A stretch of 64,000 nt of DNA, taken from positions 1,612,001 to 1,676,000 of the forward strand of contig NZ_AP026738.1 in NCBI RefSeq assembly GCF_002157685.2, written 5' to 3'. Under the pieces are notes generated by a model. That model searched no databases. It was given only the letters and a program-made list of their open reading frames with translations, and had not been told where the DNA came from. Below are positions 20,376-29,819 of this stretch, piece after piece. The DNA comes from Comamonas thiooxydans. GTDB taxonomy: Bacteria; Pseudomonadota; Gammaproteobacteria; Burkholderiales; Burkholderiaceae_C. How positions within the stretch are numbered: position 1 is the first letter of the stretch; each line of letters opens with the position of its first letter. The position numbers were made by a program, and so were the translations under genes.

Positions 20376-23300
20376 ATGATTGCCTCCATGATTCGTGCCG
20401 CGCTATCGCAGCGGCTGGTGGTGGTCGTGCTGGCGCTGGTGATGTGTGGCTTTGGCCTGCGTGCCGCCATGAATCTGTCGGTGGATGCTTTCCCCGATGT
20501 GACCAATGTGCAGGTTCAGGTTGCCACCGAAGCCCCTGGTCGTTCGCCCGAGGAGATCGAGCGTTTTGTGACCGTGCCTCTCGAAATCGCCATGACGGGA
20601 TTGCCCGGGCTGGCGGAGATGCGCTCGCTCAACAAGAGCGGTCTGTCCATCATCACGCTGGTGTTTACCGATGCGACCGATGTGTACTTTGCCCGGCAGT
20701 TGGTGACGGAGCGTCTGATCGAAGTCACGCCACGCATGCCTGAAGGCATCGTGCCGGTGCTGGGGCCGGTATCCACTGGCCTGGGTGAGGTCTACCAGTA
20801 CACGCTGGACCACCCCGATGATGGCAAGCGTGAGCTGACTCAGGCCGAGTTGACGGAGCGTCGCACCATTCAGGACTGGGTGGCGCGTCCGTTGCTGCGA
20901 TCCATTCCCGGTGTGGCTGAAATCAACTCTCAGGGCGGATATGTCAAGCAGTACCAGGTGCTGGTCGATCCTGCCCGCCTGCGTCACTACAACCTGAGCG
21001 TGCGTCAGGTGGTGCAAGCCGTGGCGGACAACAATGCCAATGCCAGCGGCGGCATCCTGCCGCAGGTGACCGAGCAGTATCTGATTCGCGGCGTGGGCAT
21101 GATCCGCACGCTGGACGATATCGGCAACATCGTGCTCAAGGAGCAGGGAGGAGTGCCGGTCTATGTGCGTGATGTGGCCAAGGTGCAGATTGATGCCGAG
21201 GTGCGACAGGGCGCCATCATCAAGGGCGGCTATACCGAGGGCGTTTCGGGCATCGTGCTGATGATGCGCGGCGGCAATGCCAAGGAGGTGGTGACCCGCG
21301 TGAAGGAGCGGGTGGAAGAGATCAACTCCAAGGGCATGCTGCCTGGCGGCCTGCAGATTGTTCCTTACTATGACCGTACCGATCTGGTGGATTCCGCTCT
21401 CTGGACCGTGGGCAAGGTGCTGATTGAAGGCATCTTCCTGGTGGTGGTGGTGCTGTTCATCTTCCTGGGCGATGTGCGTTCCAGCCTGATTGTGGTGGCG
21501 ACGCTGATCATTACGCCGCTGACCACCTTCATCATGATGAACAAGTACGGCATTTCGGCTAACCTGATGTCCTTGGGGGGCTTGGCGATTGCCATTGGCC
21601 TGATGGTGGATGCCACCGTGGTGGTGGTTGAAAACGTCTTCCACAAACTAGGGCAGGCGGGCAATTCGCGCGGCGAGCGCATTCGCACCGTGCTGTCGGC
21701 CACCGTGGAAGTTGCCACACCCACCATCTTCGGTATTGCCATCATCATCTTGGTGTTCCTGCCGCTGATGACGCTGCAAGGTATTGAAGGCAAGATGTTC
21801 GGCCCGCTGGCGCTGACCATCGCCATGGCTCTGGCGATCTCGCTGGCAGTGTCGCTGTTCCTGTCGCCTGTGCTGTGCTCCTACTTCCTCAAGGGCGGCG
21901 CCGATCACGATACCAAGCTGATTGGCTTCCTCAAGCGCCACTATCTGCGTCTGCTTGACGGTGCGACTGCACGCAACCGCCTGACGCTGGCCGTGGCCGT
22001 GGCTTTGCTGATCGGATCGCTGGGCCTGTTCCCGTTCCTGGGCAAGTCCTTCATGCCGACCATGAAGGAAGGTGCGCTGACACCGCAGATCAACCGCGTG
22101 CCCAGCATTTCCCTGGATGAATCCATTCGCATGGAAATGGCTGCCATGAAGGAAGTGGCGCAGGTGCCAGGCGTGAAGTCCGTGGTGTCCAAGCTGGGAC
22201 GAGGCGAATCGCCAGCCGATCCTGCCGGCCCCAATGAGTCTGACCCCATCGTGCTGCTGGACCCCGAGTCCGAGCGTACCCAGGATGAGATCGACGAAGA
22301 GATTCGTCAGCGCCTGTCCAAGATTCCCGGCGTGCAGATTGTGCTGTCCCAGCCCATCTCCGAGCGTGTGGATGAAATGGTGACCGGCGTGCGCTCGCAA
22401 CTGGCCGTGAAGGTGTTCGGGGACGAGCTGGAAGACCTCAAGGAAGTCTCCGAGCAGGTGGCGCGCATCCTGAAGAGCGTCTCCGGCAGTACGGATATCC
22501 GTATCGAGCGACTCTCGGGTCAGCAGGCTCTGACGGTGGACATCGACCGTAAGGCGATTGCTCGTCACGGTCTGAACGTTGCCGATGTGCAAAGCCTGCT
22601 GGAGTCAGCCATTGGCGGCAAGGACGTGACGACCTTGTATGAGGGCGAGCGTCGTTACTCGGTCGTGGTGCGTTTCCCCGAGTCCTATCGTGGATCGCCT
22701 GAAGCCATTGGCGCAACTCTGTTGACCACGGCGGCTGGCGCACAAGTGCCGCTGAGCAGTCTGGCCAGGATTGAGCTGGTCGATGGCCCTGCGCAGATCA
22801 GCCGCGAAGGTGGCAAGCGCCGTGTGGTGGTGGGCGCGAACGTGGAAGGGCGTGACCTGGCCGGCTTTGTCGCCGAGGTCGAGCAGCGCCTGGACAAGGA
22901 GGTCAAGCTGCCCGACGGCTATTACTTCAAGTTCGGCGGTCAGTTCGAAAACATGGAGCGCGCCATGGGCACGCTGCAGGTGATCGTGCCGCTGACCATC
23001 GTGGCCATCTTCTTCCTGCTGTTCCTGCTGTTCAACTCCATCAAGCTGGCAAGCCTGATCATTCTGGTGCTGCCCTTTGCTTCGATTGGTGGCCTGATTG
23101 GTTTGTTTGTCACTGGTGAATATGTGAGCGTGCCGGCATCGGTAGGCTTTATTGCCCTGTGGGGTATTGCTGTGCTGAACGGCGTGGTGCTTGTATCCAG
23201 CATTCGCCAACTGCGCCAGGACGGTATGGACGTGGCCGAAGCCGTGCGCGAAGGCTGTACTCAGCGATTCCGTCCTGTGATGATGACCGCAACCGTGGCT

Positions 23301-23465
23301 TTGCTGGGCCTGGTGCCATTCCTGTTTGCGACAGGTCCTGGCTCCGAAGTTCAGCGTCCCTTGGCTATCGTGGTGATCGGTGGTTTGATTACCTCGACTT
23401 TGTTGACGCTGGTGGTGCTGCCCACGCTGTACCGCTGGTTTGACGAGAAGCCGACCGAGGCTTGA
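20376..23465 (+). CDS. czcA: Heavy-metal RND efflux pump (HME family)
   Basis: A 1029-residue proton/substrate antiporter with 12 membrane segments and two large periplasmic loops. The N terminus has the HME pattern NLSVDAFPDVTNVQVQV. The TM4 proton-relay region reads AIAIGLMVDATVVVVEN: it keeps the central Asp and the Glu but lacks the first Asp of the DFG seen in zinc-type CzcA. The metal is therefore not assigned; Co/Ni, Zn/Cd or Cu/Ag remain possible. GGAG overlapping the czcB stop codon serves as ribosome binding site, so the two are translationally close. Confidence 0.88.
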   Translation: MIASMIRAALSQRLVVVVLALVMCGFGLRAAMNLSVDAFPDVTNVQVQVATEAPGRSPEEIERFVTVPLEIAMTGLPGLAEMRSLNKSGLSIITLVFTDATDVYFARQLVTERLIEVTPRMPEGIVPVLGPVSTGLGEVYQYTLDHPDDGKRELTQAELTERRTIQDWVARPLLRSIPGVAEINSQGGYVKQYQVLVDPARLRHYNLSVRQVVQAVADNNANASGGILPQVTEQYLIRGVGMIRTLDDIGNIVLKEQGGVPVYVRDVAKVQIDAEVRQGAIIKGGYTEGVSGIVLMMRGGNAKEVVTRVKERVEEINSKGMLPGGLQIVPYYDRTDLVDSALWTVGKVLIEGIFLVVVVLFIFLGDVRSSLIVVATLIITPLTTFIMMNKYGISANLMSLGGLAIAIGLMVDATVVVVENVFHKLGQAGNSRGERIRTVLSATVEVATPTIFGIAIIILVFLPLMTLQGIEGKMFGPLALTIAMALAISLAVSLFLSPVLCSYFLKGGADHDTKLIGFLKRHYLRLLDGATARNRLTLAVAVALLIGSLGLFPFLGKSFMPTMKEGALTPQINRVPSISLDESIRMEMAAMKEVAQVPGVKSVVSKLGRGESPADPAGPNESDPIVLLDPESERTQDEIDEEIRQRLSKIPGVQIVLSQPISERVDEMVTGVRSQLAVKVFGDELEDLKEVSEQVARILKSVSGSTDIRIERLSGQQALTVDIDRKAIARHGLNVADVQSLLESAIGGKDVTTLYEGERRYSVVVRFPESYRGSPEAIGATLLTTAAGAQVPLSSLARIELVDGPAQISREGGKRRVVVGANVEGRDLAGFVAEVEQRLDKEVKLPDGYYFKFGGQFENMERAMGTLQVIVPLTIVAIFFLLFLLFNSIKLASLIILVLPFASIGGLIGLFVTGEYVSVPASVGFIALWGIAVLNGVVLVSSIRQLRQDGMDVAEAVREGCTQRFRPVMMTATVALLGLVPFLFATGPGSEVQRPLAIVVIGGLITSTLLTLVVLPTLYRWFDEKPTEA

Positions 23466-23485
23466 TTTGAGAAAGGAGTGATCCG

Positions 23486-23821
23486 ATGACGATGAAAGAA
23501 ATCCGCGCCATCGTGCGTCCCAGCCGGTTGGAGCGCCTGCGCACCGAGCTGCGTGCGATTCCGAATTTTCCCGGCGTGACGATTTTCAAAGCCGAGGGCT
23601 TTACGGCCCCCGCGGCAGTGGACAAGCGCACGGTCAAGGATGAGCTGACCGACTTTTCGGACAAGCTCATGGTCTGCGTGATCGTGGAGGAGTCCATGGT
23701 GGGGGCGATTCGCGAAGCCATCGTCGCGGCCTGCCGCACCGGGCAGATCGGCGACGGTCTGGTCTGGACGGTGGATATCGGCGAGATGCACCGTATCCGT
23801 GACGGTGGCGCGGTGAGCTGA
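23486..23821 (+). CDS. PII-like signalling protein of the metal-efflux operon
   Basis: A 111-residue protein of the PII superfamily. It has the N-terminal beta strand (MKEIRAIVRPSRLERLRTEL) and the C-terminal B-loop signature TGQIGDGLVWTVDI. The T-loop region (TAPAAVDKRTVKDEL) is short and lacks the Tyr uridylylated in GlnB/GlnK, so it is not an ordinary nitrogen PII. A PII subgroup linked to heavy-metal RND genes (PII-NG) has been described, and this fits. AAGGAG lies before the ATG, 20 bases after czcA, and a terminator follows. The ligand, and whether it acts on the pump, are unknown. Confidence 0.85.
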   Translation: MTMKEIRAIVRPSRLERLRTELRAIPNFPGVTIFKAEGFTAPAAVDKRTVKDELTDFSDKLMVCVIVEESMVGAIREAIVAACRTGQIGDGLVWTVDIGEMHRIRDGGAVS

Positions 23822-23840
23822 TCAGGCTTGGCACTGAAGG

Positions 23841-23870
23841 AAAAAGGGATGCGCTCTGCATCCCTTTTTT
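23841..23870 (+). terminator. Terminator of the metal-efflux operon
   Basis: AAAAAGGGATGC pairs with GCATCCCTTTTT, 20 bases after the PII-like gene. Confidence 0.88.
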
Positions 23871-23896
23871 CATGCTTTCGACAAAATGTTGGAAGT

Positions 23897-23929
23897 TTGG
23901 AAAAACTGGCAAAAACCCTGTGCTACAAT
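23897..23929 (+). promoter_or_regulatory. Probable promoter of the second tRNA block
   Basis: TACAAT (23924-23929) is a good -10, 41 bases before the tRNA-Ala gene. The only -35-like hexamer, TTGGAA at 23897, is too far away (21 bp), so the -35 is uncertain. Confidence 0.45.
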
Positions 23930-23969
23930 TTTTGCATTGCAGCAGAGAAACACTGTTTCATTGCTTCAG

Positions 23970-24045
<76 letters not shown>

Positions 24046-24088
24046 AAATTTTGACGGCAAGTCGCAAGACTTGAATCGTTCTAGGATT

Positions 24089-24164
24089 GACCCTATCGTC
24101 TAGAGGCCTAGGACATCACCCTTTCACGGTGAGTACCGGGGTTCGAATCCCCGTAGGGTCGCCA
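24089..24164 (+). tRNA. tRNA-Glu (TTC), copy 5
   Basis: Identical to the other Glu copies. Confidence 0.96.
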
Positions 24165-24212
24165 AGTTTGAAGCGCTTGAAGCTACATGATATGTAGCAA
24201 AGCTTCCTGCCA

Positions 24213-24289
24213 GGAGTGGTAGTTCAGTTGGTTAGAATACCGGCCTGTCACGCCGGGGGTCGCGGGTTCGAGTCCCGTCCACTCCGCCA
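24213..24289 (+). tRNA. tRNA-Asp (GTC), copy 5
   Basis: Identical to the other Asp copies. Confidence 0.96.
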
Positions 24290-24296
24290 GATTCGA

Positions 24297-24330
24297 AAAG
24301 CCGCAATCAAGCAATTGATTGCGGCTTTTT
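24297..24330 (+). terminator. Terminator of the second tRNA block
   Basis: AAAAGCCGCAATCA pairs with TGATTGCGGCTTTT, the same hairpin as at 16831. Confidence 0.88.
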
Positions 24331-24383
24331 CTTTGCCTGGAATCTGGAGAAAAGGCCTTGCGGCAAGGCCTTTGATTTACCCA

Positions 24384-25142
24384 TTATTTCGGGGCCATGC
24401 GAATGGCGCCGTCCAGGCGGATGACTTCGCCATTGAGCATGTCGTTTTCCAGGATCTGCTTGACCAGCTTGGCGTAGTCCTCGGGCTTGCCCAGGCGACT
24501 GGGGAAGGGTACGCTGGCGGCCAGTGCATCCTGAACTTCCTGCGGCATGGTGAACAGCATGGGGGTGCCGAAGATACCGGGAGCAATCGTCATATTGCGA
24601 ATGCCGCTGCGAGCCAGGTCGCGAGCAATGGGCAGCGTCATGCCGACCACGCCGCCCTTGGAGGCAGAGTAGGCGGCCTGACCGATCTGGCCGTCATAGG
24701 CTGCGACGCTGGCGGTAGAAATCAGCACACCGCGCTCGCCGGTAGGCTCCGGCTCATTCTTGCTCATGGCATCCGCTGCCAGGCGAATCATGTTGAAGGT
24801 GCCGACCAGGTTGACCATGATGGTCTTGGTATAGACGGCCAGGCTGTGCGGGCCGCTCTTGCCTACGGTCTTCTCGGCTGGTGCAATACCGGCGCAGTTG
24901 ATCAGGCCGGCGAGTTTGCCCAGGCTGGTGGCCTTGGCGACTACGGCCTGACCATCGGCCTCATTGCTGACATCGCAGCGCAGATAGACGCCACCGATCT
25001 CACTGGCTACGGCCTCGCCGCGCTCTGCATTCATGTCGGCAATCACGACCTTGCCGCCGTTGGCGGCCAGCATGCGCGCCGTACCTTCGCCCAAGCCTGA
25101 AGCGCCGCCGGTCACGATGAATACGCGATCCTGAATCTGCAT
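24384..25142 (-). CDS. Short-chain dehydrogenase, 3-hydroxyacyl-CoA dehydrogenase type II-like
   Basis: A 252-residue classical SDR. It has the NAD loop [15 protein letters not shown] (about residue 11), the conserved NCAGIA, a catalytic Ser in [11 protein letters not shown] and Tyr/Lys in YSASKGG. The overall pattern ([22 protein letters not shown]) resembles human HSD17B10 and bacterial 3-hydroxy-2-methylbutyryl-CoA dehydrogenases, acting in fatty-acid or isoleucine breakdown. AAGGAG precedes ATG 25142. A palindrome in its promoter resembles LiuR-type operators, which supports a catabolic acyl-CoA role. Confidence 0.85.
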   Translation of the reverse strand: MQIQDRVFIVTGGASGLGEGTARMLAANGGKVVIADMNAERGEAVASEIGGVYLRCDVSNEADGQAVVAKATSLGKLAGLINCAGIAPAEKTVGKSGPHSLAVYTKTIMVNLVGTFNMIRLAADAMSKNEPEPTGERGVLISTASVAAYDGQIGQAAYSASKGGVVGMTLPIARDLARSGIRNMTIAPGIFGTPMLFTMPQEVQDALAASVPFPSRLGKPEDYAKLVKQILENDMLNGEVIRLDGAIRMAPK

Positions 25143-25173
25143 GAACTGTCTCCTTGTTCGATGTCTGTTGACG

Positions 25174-25189
25174 TTGACGTAAACGTCAA
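25174..25189. promoter_or_regulatory. Palindromic operator TTGACGT-AA-ACGTCAA
   Basis: A perfect 16-base palindrome, 32 bases upstream of the SDR start and preceded by another TGACGT half. It resembles the operators of MerR-family LiuR regulators of branched-chain amino acid and acyl-CoA catabolism. The regulator itself is not in the window. Confidence 0.55.
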
Positions 25190-25234
25190 TTATGCACAGA
25201 GTGAAGGAACTTGCGACCTGAGGAAAGCGCGCAT

Positions 25235-25266
25235 AAAAAAAAGCCCAATCGGAAAGATTGGGCTTT
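25235..25266 (-). terminator. Terminator of the phasin gene
   Basis: AAAGCCCAATC and GATTGGGCTTT around GGAAA, with a run of T on the minus strand. It lies about 150 bases after the phasin stop codon, with no gene between. Confidence 0.75.
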
Positions 25267-25413
25267 GAAGGGATCCATGAAACGGGGGTTTCAGGAGGAT
25301 CCAAGGAGACAACTTGCGCAAGGTCAGCATCTGATTCAATGTATGCCGACCTGATATGCTGGTGATTATAGGGTAAACCCTAGGCTTTGCCAAGCATGTC
25401 AATAACCATGTTC

Positions 25414-25962
25414 TTAACGCTTGGCGGCGGTCGTGGCCTTGACAGCTTCGGTTGCTGTCTTGGTGGCTGCGTTGAAATTGGCTTCGGCCATGTCGGAGGC
25501 TTGCTTCACCGCCTTTTGCACGGATTCGAAGGCGTTGTTGGCGGCAGAGACTGCGCTCTTGACCATGGCAACAGCGGATTCGGAGCCGGCAGGAGCATTC
25601 TTGGTTGTGTTGTCCAGCAGGGCATTGAAGTTCTTGCGAGCTTCGGTGGACTGGGCTTCCAGCGTCTTGTTGAATTCGCCGGCAGTGTTGCTGGCGATGT
25701 CGTACAGGTGGCGGCTGTAGGAAGCGGTTTTCTCGGCCAGCGGCTGGAACAGGCCTGCTTGCAGAGTCAGCAGTTCCTGAGCGTCCTTGACGCTGAGTAC
25801 GGCCTGGGTGTGCTGGGCAGCTTCGGCCAGTGCGGCGCGCGAAGCGGTGACGTTCAGTTCCACCAGCTTTTCCACGCCTTCGAAAGCTTTGCTGGTCAGG
25901 CCGAACAATGTCTCGAAGTGGGCTTTTTGTGCGCTCAGGATTTGGTCAGGGGTCAGGCTCAT
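25414..25962 (-). CDS. phaP: Phasin family protein
   Basis: A 182-residue, Ala-rich, fully helical protein with the phasin_2 pattern (N-terminal [23 protein letters not shown]; middle [19 protein letters not shown] segment). Phasins coat polyhydroxyalkanoate granules in the cytoplasm and control their size. GGAG precedes the ATG at 25962. The upstream region holds two copies of a TGTTGC-N3-GCAGCA motif, compatible with control by the PHA-responsive repressor PhaR. Confidence 0.9.
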   Translation of the reverse strand: MSLTPDQILSAQKAHFETLFGLTSKAFEGVEKLVELNVTASRAALAEAAQHTQAVLSVKDAQELLTLQAGLFQPLAEKTASYSRHLYDIASNTAGEFNKTLEAQSTEARKNFNALLDNTTKNAPAGSESAVAMVKSAVSAANNAFESVQKAVKQASDMAEANFNAATKTATEAVKATTAAKR

Positions 25963-26313
25963 GGCAATTCTCCAAAATTACGGATCTAACAAAGGGATCG
26001 GACCGGAGGAAACGTCTGCTCTGACATGACCGCTATCTTTGCCAGTCGTATGTTGCAGTGCAGCATGGGTGCATTGTGAAAGAGAATTTGTGGCAATGCA
26101 AGCTTTAATTTGTTGCGCTGCAGCAAAAAATCTAATGACTCTTTGTTTTTGATAAGTATCTGATTTTTAAAAGACTTTGTTATGTCTGATAACTGACAAA
26201 GATTGAATGAGCGTGTGTTCTTTGTGCAGTGCGTCATGCGTTGATGAGTGACAACCTGCAAGCCCTGTCGCGGTGGTGCTGGCGGCGCCGGAACGGCTCT
26301 GCAAAATGACTGC
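25963..26313. promoter_or_regulatory. Intergenic region upstream of the phasin, with two candidate PhaR sites
   Basis: 351 bases without a gene, AT-richer than its neighbours. GTTGCAGTGCAGCA (26052-26065) and GTTGCGCTGCAGCA (26112-26125) differ at two positions and lie 60 bases apart, 90 and 150 bases before the phasin start. Position and TGC/GCA content suggest PhaR operators; this is inferred from context. Confidence 0.45.
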
Positions 26314-26793
26314 ATGACTGCATCGTTATCTCATGGCAAACCTTTGCGCGCCCAGCCGCAGGCGCGCGACTCCTATCCCGTGTTTCGTGAAATCAGCACC
26401 CGCTGGTCGGACAACGATGTTTACGGTCATGTGAACAACGTCATCTACTACAGCTGGTTTGATACCGCGGTCAATGCGTATCTGATAGAGCAGGGCGCGC
26501 TGGATATTCATGATGGGCAGACGATTGGCCTGGTGATAGAGACCCAGTGCAATTACTTTGCCTCGTTGGCTTTCCCGCAAGCCGTGGAGGCGGGTATTCG
26601 CGTGGCCCATCTGGGTAGCTCCAGCGTGCGCTACGAAGTGGGTCTGTTTGCCAGGGGGGCGAGCCAGTCGGCTGCTGCCGGGCATTTTGTGCATGTCTAT
26701 GTCGACAGACAGACGCGCCGGCCTGTGCCCTTGCCCGAGCCCTTGCGGGCGGTACTACAGTCACTGCTGCGTACAGAGCTAGCTGGGGAATAG
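26314..26793 (+). CDS. Acyl-CoA thioesterase, 4HBT hotdog family
   Basis: A 159-residue single hotdog domain with the 4-hydroxybenzoyl-CoA-thioesterase signature [20 protein letters not shown]; the Asp in [11 protein letters not shown] is the usual catalytic residue. Such enzymes hydrolyse acyl-CoA, often short-chain or aromatic. The start at 26314 gives a short N-terminal extension before the domain; an upstream start would only add low-complexity residues. The natural substrate cannot be read from sequence. Confidence 0.82.
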   Translation: MTASLSHGKPLRAQPQARDSYPVFREISTRWSDNDVYGHVNNVIYYSWFDTAVNAYLIEQGALDIHDGQTIGLVIETQCNYFASLAFPQAVEAGIRVAHLGSSSVRYEVGLFARGASQSAAAGHFVHVYVDRQTRRPVPLPEPLRAVLQSLLRTELAGE

Positions 26794-27023
26794 CAAAAAC
26801 GATAGCTTCTTGCGTATGTGTATCAAAGGCTTGGGTCTGATCTGATTGATATATCTTGCGGTAAATCCGAAGCCCGCATCTGCAAGAAGCGCTTGGGGGC
26901 AGTGAGTACGGTGCAGGGTGTGGAATCGCCTACACTCGTCAGTCTCTGTTGAGGCTGGCGCAGCCTGTGTTTTGAGCCAGCCTTGTTCCATGACTGAACG
27001 GACCGTCAGGCCCACCGTCGTCC

Positions 27024-28259
27024 ATGATCATCACCAGTCTGCTAGACACCGACCTGTACAAATTCACGATGATGCAGGTGGTGCTGCATCAGTTTCCGGG
27101 CGCGCAGGTGGAGTACCGCTTCAAATGCCGCAACCCTGGCGTGCAACTGGCTCCGTACGTCAATGAAATCCGCGAAGAAATCCGCTCTCTGTGCAAGCTG
27201 CGCTTTCAAGATGCCGAGCTGGCCTATCTGAGTTCGCTGCGTTTCATCAAGAGCGATTTTGTCGATTTCCTGAGCCTGTTCCAGCTCAACGACAAATACA
27301 TCACGGTCACGCCCCTGGCCAGCGGCGAGATCGACATCACCATCCAGGGCCCCTGGTTGCACACCATCCTGTTCGAGATCCCGGTGCTGGCCATCGTCAA
27401 CGAGGTGTATTTCCGCAATACGCAGCCTGTGCCCAACTTCCTGGAAGGACGCAAGCGCCTGGACGAGAAGATCGAGTTGCTTCAGGCACCTGGCCTTGAG
27501 TCGCTCAAGATTGCCGATTACGGCACCCGCAGGCGCTTTTCCAGGGCCTGGCATGAAGAGGTGCTGCGGGTGCTTTGCGCCAGGCTGGGTCATTCGGGGG
27601 CGGCGCGCGTCAACGGTCAGCGCAAGGGGCAACTGGCGGGCACCAGCAATGTGCTGTATGCGATGAAGCTGGGCTTGATCCCGCTGGGCACCTTGGCGCA
27701 TGAATATCTGCAGGCCTGCCAGTCGCTGGGCCCGCGCCTGCGCGACAGCCAGATCTTCGGCTTCGAGTCCTGGGCGCGCGAGTACCGGGGCGACCTGGGG
27801 ATTGCGCTGTCCGACGTCTATGGCATGTCGGCCTTCCTGCGTGATTTCGATCTGTACTTCTGCAAGCTTTTTGACGGTGCGCGTCATGACAGCGGCGACC
27901 CGTTTGACTGGGGCGAGCGCCTGATAGCGCATTACAAGGCCAACAAGATCGACCCGCTGAGCAAGGTGCTGATCTTCAGCGACGGTTTGACCATACCCAA
28001 AACTATCGGGCTGTTCGAGCGCTTCAACGGTCGCTGCCAGCTGGCATTCGGCATCGGCACCAATCTGACCAACGATTTGGGAAATCCCCCCGAGCATGTG
28101 CCATTGCAGATCGTGATCAAGATGACGCGCTGCAACGGCCAGCCTGTGGCAAAGCTATCGGACACACCGGGCAAGAGCATGTGTGACGATGAAAAATACC
28201 TGGCCTATCTGCGCCAGGTATTCAGCATTGCGCCGCCGGAGCCGGTTTCGCCGGCATAG
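27024..28259 (+). CDS. pncB: Nicotinate phosphoribosyltransferase
   Basis: Salvages nicotinate to nicotinate mononucleotide for NAD synthesis. The 411-residue protein starts [21 protein letters not shown], the typical PncB N terminus. It carries the His that is phosphorylated by ATP in the segment [17 protein letters not shown], and the GTSNVLYA and [11 protein letters not shown] motifs. The Shine-Dalgarno is weak. It reads toward the antiporter gene, 64 bases away. Confidence 0.94.
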   Translation: MIITSLLDTDLYKFTMMQVVLHQFPGAQVEYRFKCRNPGVQLAPYVNEIREEIRSLCKLRFQDAELAYLSSLRFIKSDFVDFLSLFQLNDKYITVTPLASGEIDITIQGPWLHTILFEIPVLAIVNEVYFRNTQPVPNFLEGRKRLDEKIELLQAPGLESLKIADYGTRRRFSRAWHEEVLRVLCARLGHSGAARVNGQRKGQLAGTSNVLYAMKLGLIPLGTLAHEYLQACQSLGPRLRDSQIFGFESWAREYRGDLGIALSDVYGMSAFLRDFDLYFCKLFDGARHDSGDPFDWGERLIAHYKANKIDPLSKVLIFSDGLTIPKTIGLFERFNGRCQLAFGIGTNLTNDLGNPPEHVPLQIVIKMTRCNGQPVAKLSDTPGKSMCDDEKYLAYLRQVFSIAPPEPVSPA

Positions 28260-28323
28260 AAATCAAAGAATCATTGGCGGGAGTTATGCCCATTGCAGGG
28301 CAAAGAGCAGAGAGGATGGGCGT

Positions 28324-29760
28324 TTGAACAGCAAATCTTTTATGAAAGCCGCTGCGGCCGCGCTGCTGACGCTGGCAGCGGCCACTGCGCAGGCCGCAGA
28401 CATTGACGGCGCAGCCATGTCCGTGGCTTGGGGTCTGCCGTTTGTGGGCATGCTGCTGTCCATTGCGCTGCTGCCGCTGCTGCTTCCGCAATTCTGGCAT
28501 CACCATTTCGGCAAGGTCACCGCCGGCTGGGCGCTGGCCTTCCTGCTGCCTTTTGCGCTGGTCTACGGTCTGGGCGCAGCGGGCGTGAATCTGGTGCATG
28601 CCTTGCTGGCCGAGTATCTGCCGTTCGTGATCCTGCTGACCGCGTTGTACACGGTGGCCGGAGGCATCTATGTGCGCGGCAATCTGCGTGGTTCGCCGGG
28701 GTTGAATACCGCCATCCTGGCCATTGGAGCGGTGCTGGCCAGCTTCATGGGCACGACCGGGGCTTCCATGCTGCTGATACGCCCCTTGCTGCGCGCCAAT
28801 GACAACCGCCGTCATCAGGCTCATGTGGTGGTGTTTTTCATCTTCATCGTCTCCAATGCCGGGGGAGCGTTGACGCCGCTTGGAGATCCGCCGCTGTTCC
28901 TGGGCTTTCTGAAGGGGGTGGACTTCTTCTGGACGGTGAGCCATATCTGGGGCCCGATGTTGTTCCTCACGCTGGCGCTGCTGGCCATCTTCTATGTGAT
29001 AGATCACAAGCTGATGGGGCAAAAGGGCGAGACCGATCTGCCCGATCCCACGCCCAGCATGGATGTGACCGGGGCTCAAAGCCGTCTGGGCTTTGAAGGC
29101 CGCGTGAACTTTGTGCTGCTGATGGTAGTGGTGGCTCTGGTGCTGGTCAGCGGCATCTGGCGCACTCCTGCGGGTATCGAGATCGCCGGGACCCATGTGG
29201 GCCTGCCCGGTCTGGTGCGCGATCTGGGTTTGCTTGCCGTGGTGCTGCTGTCGCTCAAGCTCACGCCCGCTCGTGTGCATCAGGCCAATGAGTTCGGCTG
29301 GGGTCCCATGCAGGAAGTGGCCAAGCTGTTTGCAGGTATTTTCCTGACCATCATTCCCGTCATCGCCATGCTCAAGGCCGGTGTCGATGGCCCGTTCGGT
29401 GCCGTGGTGCGCGCAGTCACCAATGCCGATGGCACGCCCAACCCGGCCATGTATTTCTGGGCCACGGGTCTGCTGTCTTCCTTCCTCGACAACGCTCCGA
29501 CCTATCTGGTGTTCTTCAATACCGCCGGTGGCGACCCCGCGCACCTCATGACCGAGATGGCGCTGACGCTAACTGCCATTTCTGCCGGTGCCGTGTTCAT
29601 GGGCGCGAACACATACATTGGCAATGCGCCCAATCTCATGGTCAAGGCGATTGCCGAAGATCGCGGCGTGAAGATGCCGGGCTTTTTCGGCTACATGCTC
29701 TGGTCGGTCTGCGTGCTGGTGCCGCTGCTGCTGCTGATCACCTGGATTTGGTTTTTATAG
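28324..29760 (+). CDS. Sodium:proton antiporter, NhaD/CitMHS-like
   Basis: About 478 residues with 11-12 membrane segments and an N-terminal signal-like segment (MKAAAAALLTLAAATAQA). Conserved IT-superfamily features are visible: SNAGGALTPLGDPPLFLGF, and LLSSFLDNAPTYLVFFN with GANTYIGNAPNLMVKAI near the C terminus, as in NhaD-type antiporters. TTG at 28324 is preceded by AGAGGATGGG at good spacing; ATG at 28342 has no ribosome binding site, so the TTG is preferred. The ion is inferred; some relatives are annotated as citrate transporters. Confidence 0.8.
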   Translation: MNSKSFMKAAAAALLTLAAATAQAADIDGAAMSVAWGLPFVGMLLSIALLPLLLPQFWHHHFGKVTAGWALAFLLPFALVYGLGAAGVNLVHALLAEYLPFVILLTALYTVAGGIYVRGNLRGSPGLNTAILAIGAVLASFMGTTGASMLLIRPLLRANDNRRHQAHVVVFFIFIVSNAGGALTPLGDPPLFLGFLKGVDFFWTVSHIWGPMLFLTLALLAIFYVIDHKLMGQKGETDLPDPTPSMDVTGAQSRLGFEGRVNFVLLMVVVALVLVSGIWRTPAGIEIAGTHVGLPGLVRDLGLLAVVLLSLKLTPARVHQANEFGWGPMQEVAKLFAGIFLTIIPVIAMLKAGVDGPFGAVVRAVTNADGTPNPAMYFWATGLLSSFLDNAPTYLVFFNTAGGDPAHLMTEMALTLTAISAGAVFMGANTYIGNAPNLMVKAIAEDRGVKMPGFFGYMLWSVCVLVPLLLLITWIWFL

Positions 29761-29819
29761 GCCGTGAAAGCGTGGCCTGGCCGCGCCGCCATCACCCATC
29801 ACTTGAAGAGGAAACAACG

